Under the pieces are notes generated by a model. It saw only the letters and a program-made list of their open reading frames with translations, was not told where the DNA came from and did no database searches. 64,000 nucleotides of DNA from Pyrenophora tritici-repentis. Lineage: Eukaryota > Ascomycota > Dothideomycetes > Pleosporales > Pleosporaceae. Location of the stretch: the NCBI RefSeq assembly GCF_003171515.1, contig NC_089390.1, positions 3,906,001-3,970,000 of the forward strand, written 5' to 3'. Made by a program: the position numbers and the translations under genes. Shown here in pieces: positions 57,756-64,000 of the stretch (within the stretch, counting starts at the first letter, position 1; the number at the start of each line of letters is the position of its first letter).

Positions 57756-58867
57756 ATGAGCTCCCCATCCACTATATCTACTCTATCCACTCCATCTGCT
57801 TCGGCTACTCCCGAAGCCACAGAAACCCCCCAAGGATCGCCGCACAGAAGTGAAGATGCATATGCACAACTACCTTTTTACAGAGTAGTGTGGCAACACC
57901 AGACAGAGATTGAACTGGCCCAACCTTTAGCAATGAAATACGGTAAAGTGTTTGAGAGCAAGATCGATGTTTGGATTTACCTCACAAAGACTACTCGGAC
58001 ACTCATATTCCACTCTTACCATCCGGATGGCGAGCCTGACGGTGTCCATGTTGTTGACGAACTCTTGGATAAAGCGAAACCTTGTTTTGCGTTCAAGCTT
58101 GCAAAAACTCCGATGGAGATTCTGGCCCTGGCCATATATTATTTCATGAAAAAGGGACTTACCGAAAACTACGACCTGGCACTTACGCCGCATCAAGCAG
58201 ACCTTTTAACTGCCATGTGTAGAGGCAAGAGACGTTCCAAGATCGTCGTTCTCAAAGTGTGCTTTGCCCCAGCACAGACGCCCAAAACGACGCAAGAACC
58301 AGAAACCCCGCCGCCTGTGCAAGCTTTAGAGGATTCCCCTTCTCGCGACACTAGCCCGGCACAGCCAGAAGAGGCGGCTTTGCTTGCTGCAGGAAATGAA
58401 TAACTACACCAACCTGTCAAGGTAGGAATACTTTACTTTTCTAATCCTATCAAAGCTTAACTGACAGGCCACAGGCCGAGTCTACACCAACCCCACCACC
58501 CGAAGGTCATCCCATTGATCGCTACCTTCATCTAGAAGATGAGGAGAAAGAGTTGAGCGAGGATCTTAAGCACTACAATTGCCGCGTGATGGAAATGCGG
58601 CGACGTGTGATAGAAGCCCAAGCTTTACTGAAGAAGGAGGAGAAGGAGGCTGCTAAGGTGGTAGATCACAAAGATAAGAGCGAGGCAGAGAAGAAACGGC
58701 TATGGGATACCATGTCAAAAGAGGATGTGCAAGAGCTTGGTCGACGTGATAGCGAACGAACAGAGATGTCAACAAGCAAGTCAAGCTGGCTTGATTCTTA
58801 TCGATTGCAGATCACAGACAATATAGAGGCTCGTGCACAGTGGCACGTCCCAGAGAATGGTCTGTGA
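57756..58867 (+). CDS. paralogue C: family member with in-frame TAA and MITE-derived tail
   Basis: Exon 1 (57756-58421) and exon 2 (58475-58867) join in phase 0 across a 53-bp intron, but a TAA at 58401-58403 lies seven codons before the donor. Either the product ends at 215 aa or the gene is broken. The readable part has a beta-rich core (FYRVVWQHQTEIEL, IDVWIYLTKTTRTLIFHSY), the helix MEILALAIYYFMKKGL (about 120-135) and LALTPHQADLLTAMCRGKRR (about 142-161), in the order seen in A, B, D and E. Exon 2 encodes the family-type coiled coil (KELSEDLKHYNCRVMEMRRRV) and ...VQELGRRDSER, matching the FELGREVERN region of B. The last residues come from the inverted-repeat element at 58761. Function unknown. 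Confidence 0.7.
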
Positions 58868-58918
58868 TCTGCAATCGATAAGAATCAAGCCAGCTTGACT
58901 TGCTTGTTGACATCTCTG
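58761..58918. repeat. perfect 58-bp inverted repeat with 42-bp spacer (hAT-like foldback)
   Basis: The arms 58761-58818 and 58861-58918 are exact reverse complements, starting CAGAGATG and ending CATCTCTG, the type of ends seen in hAT elements. No convincing target duplication is visible (flanks CGAACGAA and CAAATGTC). It supplies the last codons and stop of paralogue C exon 2. Confidence 0.95.
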
Positions 58919-59440
58919 CAAATGTCAAAATGCAGTCCCGTTCCTTTCTCACAACTTGGGATCTAATCATGATGTTCTTCAGGGTCTTCATCTGTCTTGC
59001 ATCATCGCGTACCAAACTTCAAAATTGCCACGACGACTGAGTGGCTGCATGAATTTTTTTTTTTTACTTCTGTCTGGTTGTTCAAAGATTCATATTTGGT
59101 AACTTACTATCTACTTATGTTGACTTTATCGGCGAAAGCATAGAGTCATCATTTCATCTCACAATGTGTTGATAGTAAAGAAAATATTTCCCGTGAATTA
59201 CGTCCCCTTAATAACTATATGTGGAACAGCTGACGTAAATCGCTGTGCGGTGACTGCTCCGTATGCGTAGTGGGTCTCGCCTGGCCCGTGCGCTAGAGAA
59301 TGGTGGTCGCTCTTTCCACCGCTACTGTACATATTGCGCCAACCTCACCGGTCGTTATTTCCACCTCAACCGTTCGTTATTTTAGTTCGCGTTAGGTCAT
59401 CAACAACACAAAGGACATTTGCATCATTGAACGACGACAC
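58919..59440. other. intergenic interval between C and D
   Basis: Contains a short T run near 59047. No gene seen; it includes the promoter of D. Confidence 0.5.
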
Positions 59441-61561
59441 ATGGCCGAACAAAGACTTCCACAAAGTATACTGCCTCCTCCATGGCAGCTCTATATCGAC
59501 AAGCTGGATGACAAGCTTAGACGGCGCAAACGTTTGGATATTTTATATCAGCTGCCCGCGTACGGCTTGTTTCCATTCCAACAGACAACTATTAACAACA
59601 CCGTCGCCTGGAAAGTACGTCTCGGCGATCGCAGGCAAAGCAACGGAGACAAGATTGCTTCCTACGCGTACATCTTGCTTGATCATGATGACGTTCAGCC
59701 ACCCGTTGTTTTCTCCGATGAGTTCACAGGCTCTCAGGGCGAGCTTCGCAGCTACCCACGGTCAGCATCGTCGCTACTCAGAAGGGCGCAAGACTTGAAA
59801 GAGCCATTCTGCTTCCTACAGCACTATCCTGCAGACAAAGTCGAGAACATACGCGGAATGATCTGCTCACTTATCGCCTACTACTCTCTTATCGCGGGCG
59901 TGAGTGATTGCGCCATCCAATGGCACCAGTTCTACCCAAGTCTTCTTGACGCTTTAGACTACGTCGGCGCCTGGATGGGAACAAAATCGCTCATACAGGA
60001 AGATGTTGATAACACAATATCATCCGTAGATTTTGATGATCAAATAAAGACTCCAGAATCACGTTTGGGGGTGAAGGCAAAGAGTGCTCCCACCGATTCG
60101 CTATTAGAGGTCAGTACCGCTGGGATTCAGCCACCACAAGCCATGGGCGAAAATAAAAAGCAGGGCGGAGTTGTGCGTGCAGCCGGAAGTTCTATTGATG
60201 CTGGACCCGATACCAGTCTGGGAAAAATTATGGGGTGGCTTGGCTCCAAGGTTCGGTCTCTGGACAACCTGCCAAAAACTCCGGTTACAATCACGCGTCA
60301 GTCCCTTTATCCAGCTTACTGGCCCTATCGCCTTCATATCGGTACACATCGGTGCAATACTCCCCATGGCAGCTTGTCCAACGTGTATGTTTACTATACT
60401 CGACAGAGAAGGCCTAAGCCCAGCATTATGGTTCACGCCGATGAGAACGGAGAGATAATCCCACGGACATTCGAAGGAATTCAGGGTATCAATCTTTGTG
60501 AGCCATTTATTCAACTGGTGCAGCCAAAAATGAAAGACAAAGCCTACGAGTGGATGAGAATTCGTTACTTAGTCCAGTATTACTTCGCTGTTGCAGCACA
60601 TGATGGACTGGTCGAAGAACTGCCAATCGATCTCTCGTACTCTGCAGTTCAGATTTTTACTACAGTTTGTAAGTCTTTTAATAAGAATGGAGATGGCCCA
60701 CCGATGGCTGGAACAGATACTCCGAGTGCAAAGATCAGTACAAACCCACTGCCAAGAGCAACGCGCAGCATGAACAACGATACAACAGGATTTACAGAGG
60801 ACCGAAATGACATCGATAGCCTAGATACTCCCGAGCTGAGCCATCCGGAAGAGTCTATGAAGGCAGCTGTAGGTGCGAATCGGTCGATGGTCATTCAGTT
60901 GCGAGTCAACCGAGACCTACTTGCACAGGTTGTAGGACTCACCTCCTCAGCTCATGCATCAGCGATTGAGAGTTCCGAGTCTTCTTCGAGTCCCGGTAAT
61001 ATAACAGGCAGTGGGTCACATACTCCATATCAACGGCAGGGCCTTGGTGTTTCTGGTATTCAATCTCCAGTTACTACCGAGGGCACACCCAGAGTAGATA
61101 CGAGTGCTCTGGCTGTCGCCCGGAACCAGATACACGTCAAGGATTTAAATGGATCGTACCAAGGGAACTCCATAGCAAGTCCCAACATCCGTTCCGTTGT
61201 CCGGAAATTTGGCAATACCTGTGACGGGAACGAACAGCACCGCCTCGATACCGCAAGCCAATCGCCATCAAGAGTCGTCGGCGGGAGAGCCAATTTCCAT
61301 CCCGGGCACTCGGGAACAATCAAATTCTGCAAAGATGAAGAGGCTGAAAGCGTTATCCGGGGTGATGTTGATAGTGTGGGAGAAGTTGATGCAGAACCCG
61401 AAGTCGAGGAGACCCTGGGTGCCGTACAATCATCAGCAGTCAGAGGCGTCAAACGCAAGAGAAAACAGATACAAGGAAGCGATACCAGTGACAGTGGATT
61501 GGAAATGACGGACTGCAAGGAATGGCAAAGGACCGTTATGAGGCGGTCGCAGACAAATTGA
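59441..61561 (+). CDS. paralogue D: unknown protein with two copies of the family module (706 aa)
   Basis: Single exon. Module 1 (about 1-185): beta-rich part (AWKVRLGDRR, IASYAYILLDHDD), then MICSLIAYYSLIAGVSD and FYPSLLDALDYVG. Module 2 (about 285-415): beta-rich part (YRLHIGTHRC, NVYVYYTRQRRPKP, SIMVHADENG), then IRYLVQYYFAVAAHDGL, LPIDLSYSAVQIFTTVCKSF. The C-terminal 290 aa are polar and look disordered, ending in a basic KRKRKQ cluster, a possible nuclear signal; no coiled coil is seen, unlike A, B, C and E. The doubled module suggests internal duplication or fusion of two ancestral members. Function unknown. Confidence 0.78.
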   Translation: MAEQRLPQSILPPPWQLYIDKLDDKLRRRKRLDILYQLPAYGLFPFQQTTINNTVAWKVRLGDRRQSNGDKIASYAYILLDHDDVQPPVVFSDEFTGSQGELRSYPRSASSLLRRAQDLKEPFCFLQHYPADKVENIRGMICSLIAYYSLIAGVSDCAIQWHQFYPSLLDALDYVGAWMGTKSLIQEDVDNTISSVDFDDQIKTPESRLGVKAKSAPTDSLLEVSTAGIQPPQAMGENKKQGGVVRAAGSSIDAGPDTSLGKIMGWLGSKVRSLDNLPKTPVTITRQSLYPAYWPYRLHIGTHRCNTPHGSLSNVYVYYTRQRRPKPSIMVHADENGEIIPRTFEGIQGINLCEPFIQLVQPKMKDKAYEWMRIRYLVQYYFAVAAHDGLVEELPIDLSYSAVQIFTTVCKSFNKNGDGPPMAGTDTPSAKISTNPLPRATRSMNNDTTGFTEDRNDIDSLDTPELSHPEESMKAAVGANRSMVIQLRVNRDLLAQVVGLTSSAHASAIESSESSSSPGNITGSGSHTPYQRQGLGVSGIQSPVTTEGTPRVDTSALAVARNQIHVKDLNGSYQGNSIASPNIRSVVRKFGNTCDGNEQHRLDTASQSPSRVVGGRANFHPGHSGTIKFCKDEEAESVIRGDVDSVGEVDAEPEVEETLGAVQSSAVRGVKRKRKQIQGSDTSDSGLEMTDCKEWQRTVMRRSQTN

Positions 61562-61908
61562 GGCTGCACTCAAACAAGGGGAAGGGGTTGAGGAAGAGAC
61601 AGCGATATGTCGTAATACCAAACACTTCTGGGGAAAAGGAGAGAGAGCGATATGACACAAAGCCAATTGTATACTAGAAAATAAAATCAACCCGCAGGCC
61701 TAGTTGTCCCATGTGGCGGCATCCTCTTCTGGATCTGGTACCAATTGTGAATGCCTTACTGAGTATGTCTCTTACTTCCATTCTGATTATGAGACCCTCC
61801 GATGAAACTGCAATAGAACTTCCTATATCGTACACTTCCCCCAGATAATCTCAGACCCTACTATAAACTGGTCCTGTAGTCAATCAGACAACAACGAACA
61901 TGTCGTGT
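61562..61908. other. convergent interval between D and E
   Basis: Likely 3' UTRs only. Confidence 0.5.
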
Positions 61909-62950
61909 TTATCCCATATTCAAGCCTGACAGATCAATCTGCAGCGGATCCAACGCCTCAGTGATCCTCAGGTCCAGTTTGCGATCTTCTAGTTCCAGCT
62001 TTTTGACCACAGAGATTGTCGCGTCGGTTTTCGTTCCAAGGATACGTCTCTCATTAACTAGTTGTTCGATCTTTCTCATTCTTGGGCTTGGTCCTCGGCG
62101 ACTTGCCAACGGGCTGGTCTTCATCTTTTCACCGCTCGGTGAAGTTGGAATTCCTGATTTCACGCGGCGTTTGAGTGGTGTCCTTGATCCAGTGGGGGTT
62201 GCTTCTGCTTGTGGATGTAATCTTTTCTACGCGGCCTGATACCGTGCGTGAAATATTATGACTCCTGGGCTTTTTGACATGTATCTGGTCGACAGCGAGT
62301 GGTTGTTTCTTGCACTGTTCGATATGCTGGCGACGAGCCCAGCAATTCAGATTGGCTATCAGGTGACTCGTGATTGGAACAATGTGTGTACTGAACTCAA
62401 GAACGCCTTGTTCTGCCGCGAGCACGAAACAGAACTGAACGATGGCATCAATATCATCCCAGTTCGCCGCGCCAAGCGCACTCAGTAGCTGTTCGAGATC
62501 GTATGGCTCTTCCTCAGGCTCAAGCTCCGCTACTGGACGTGTGGGAGTAAAGTAGGGTAGCTATTCACCTGGAATTTGGGACTCTAGCTCAAGCGTCAAC
62601 TTAGGCGCTGTGTCCTGGCCGTTTCCAGCAGTCAGGTATGCCCAAATGCGTGATTCCTAGTAATTTTCCCGGCCACATTCCGTTTGAAGCTTTGCAAGGA
62701 GGAGACGGATCGGTGAGACATCAATTTTACCGTGCTTTTCGAATCTTCTAAGCCATGATTCTTCGTTGTCAAAGAGAAAAGATGCCGCTGCTTCCGAAAT
62801 ATGGGTTAACAGATAGTTGTACGCCCCTGACTCTGCACTATACTTGACGAGCTCTGTGAGATGAGGTTTGGCTTTCGTCACGGCACGGTTCCGGTCCAAG
62901 TCAGACTCTCTGTTGTTCATAGTGTGTTTATGTGAGTTAATGTGCGCCAT
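61909..62950 (-). pseudogene. paralogue E: family member with in-frame stops and a frame change
   Basis: Reading from 62950, one frame carries a first half-module (KIDVSPIRLLLAKLQTECGR) and, after two stops (TAG 62657-62659 and TAG 62561-62563), a second (IDAIVQFCFVLAAEQGVL, ITSHLIANLNCWARR) that lines up with D module 2 (YLVQYYFAVAAHDGL). Near 62150-62250 reading must move to another frame to reach a helical, charged end (RMRKIEQLVNERRILGTK, VKKLELEDRKLDLRITEAL), as in A-C. No acceptable intron removes either stop (the best candidate is only 36 bp). Both TAGs could come from CAG by C-to-T change. Probably a decayed member on the opposite strand. Confidence 0.65.
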
Positions 62951-63745
62951 TTGGACAGAACTCTAGGGTTTATTATACTCAAAGGCGGGGCTCTAATCAT
63001 AACATGACTTATGCACGTGTTGTTTTGAAGAGCGATGACCTAACAGTGAGGAAACGAAGGCTTTGTAGACCCTATGCACGATCAGCCGTGGCAAATTGGG
63101 CACTCTGTTATGCGATGGATATTGTTCTGACGTTCGTTGGTGTGTTCTCACAAATGCGTGAACACTTGAGCACATTTATTGGTCAAAGCTTCCAATGTTG
63201 TGGTGACAAATTGGCCGTTATCCTTGTGAGCTAGCGGCTTATCATCTCAGGGTCAAGTGCAGTGAAGGAGAGTCGCCGCTAGGCTGTGCCTCCGCAGTAC
63301 GCAAAAGCCTTTGAGCTACTTGACAGCTACATCCCCAACTAACTGCTATCAACTCAAAGGCAACACGTACCTCGTATCCATAAAGATGAGTGTATAATGC
63401 TCGCCCAGCACTACACCAGACGCTGTCTCAGTCAAAGATGAGATCTCCTACGAAGATACTGTAATGGTCGGCGGGGCGGATGCGCCAAACAGGAAGATCA
63501 GCATCCGGAATGATTCAAATACCCGCGCTGTAGCCGCTACAAAGAAGGGACGGAGTCAACTCGATCAGCTCGGTATCCAGGAGCGTACTGTCAAACGTGG
63601 CCTGACTGTTGCGTACAGCGGGTAAACAGAGTCAGATATGTCCAGCCACAAAGCCCCCCACACACCCCCGTGATACGACTATTACAAACACAGTCGGTCT
63701 ATTGGATCCGCAAAGTGCGCAGGTCTAGTTCCTGTTATTTCGGAC
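62951..63745. other. upstream region of the right-edge gene, with a possible extra exon
   Basis: A plus-strand open stretch from 63398 to 63621 (SVKDEISYEDTVMVGGA...) ends at a GTAAAC donor. A CACAG acceptor at 63693 would join it in phase to the frame of the next feature. An in-frame TAA at 63395-63397 limits it. No family recognised. Confidence 0.35.
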
Positions 63746-64000
63746 ATGGCCGCTTCCGCGATTTCTGAATCATGCCAGGATGCTGCTACTCCGGACATCT
63801 TCGCCTCATCCAGTTCCCCAGCTAAGTCTCTATTGTTTGGTCACACAAACAAACGCCAGCATTCTAGCTCTCCACTCTCATCGCTTCTTTCGCCTGTGCT
63901 GCCAGCATCAACGTCAGAAGCGCGTCGGTGTGAGAGGAAGGCAAGGGCAAACTTCTTGGAAGCCCAGAAGGAAATGCTAGAAGGTGACATCCTGCGCAAG
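63746..64000 (+). CDS. partial unknown gene running off the right edge
   Basis: Open from ATG 63746 to the last base (85 codons), and in the same frame upstream to a possible splice acceptor at 63693. The protein is Ser/Pro-rich, then basic-helical (ARRCERKARANFLEAQKEML). Too little is present to name it; the helical end may be the start of a coiled coil. Confidence 0.45.
   Translation, partial: MAASAISESCQDAATPDIFASSSSPAKSLLFGHTNKRQHSSSPLSSLLSPVLPASTSEARRCERKARANFLEAQKEMLEGDILRK

Noticed and set aside
1..64000. CRISPR arrays, bacterial operons, phage or ribosome-binding-site features
   Set aside because: Introns, LTR and LINE elements and fungal domains show this is eukaryotic nuclear DNA; no regularly spaced repeats were seen.

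Overview
The window reads as a filamentous ascomycete chromosome, most likely Dothideomycetes/Pleosporales (inferred from gene types and intron style, not from a database). Introns are short (47 to 137 bp), with GTAAGT/GTACGT-type donors and CTRAY branch points. Gene content is typical of these fungi: Zn2Cys6 regulator, HET, MARVEL, PAN, CRIB and M13 peptidase genes. The transposons are also fungal: Ty1/copia, a Tad-like LINE, a Fot1/pogo-like DNA element and hAT-like foldback elements.

Layout. 1-5470: a minus-strand copia retrotransposon with one intact 1678-aa polyprotein and its 5' LTR; the 3' LTR lies outside the window. 5.5-13.1 kb: gene-poor. 13.1-15.7 kb: CRIB-domain protein. 19.2-20.6 kb: histidyl-tRNA synthetase frame broken by one in-frame TAG. 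22.0-23.5 kb: PAF-acetylhydrolase-like enzyme. 25.3-26.4 kb: MARVEL membrane protein. 27.3-30.1 kb: Zn2Cys6 transcription factor, with a solo copia LTR (perfect 5-bp target duplication) upstream of it. 32.6-33.3 kb: PAN/Apple-type membrane protein. 34.1-35.7 kb: unknown protein. 36.3-38.1 kb: decayed HET gene. 38.5-39.5 kb: HSL-type esterase. 40.9-43.5 kb: M13 metallopeptidase.

From 44.7 kb to the right edge the window is accessory-like. Five genes here (called A-E: 44690, 47157, 57756, 59441 on plus and 61909-62950 on minus) appear to be divergent members of one protein family that I do not recognise. They share a beta-rich region, a helix with a YYF-like core, a following D-[LI] ... LL.A.C segment and, in four of five, a C-terminal coiled coil. 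D carries the module twice. C and E have in-frame stops. Between B and C sits a three-layer nest of transposons whose boundaries can all be read: a Fot1/pogo-like element (51-bp TIRs, TA duplication) containing a 6-kb LINE (14-bp duplication) and a 128-bp hAT-like MITE (8-bp duplication). Removing the two insertions leaves a 2.1-kb element with one unbroken 618-codon transposase frame. A second foldback element, a perfect 58-bp inverted repeat, forms the 3' end of gene C.

The most interesting signals are the A-E paralogue cluster, the single nonsense codon in an otherwise intact HisRS frame, the UAAUGA stop-start overlap of the LINE, and the foldback/B-box architecture inside the copia LTR. 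Nothing in the window shows what A-E do. The ordinary genes do not form an obvious pathway.
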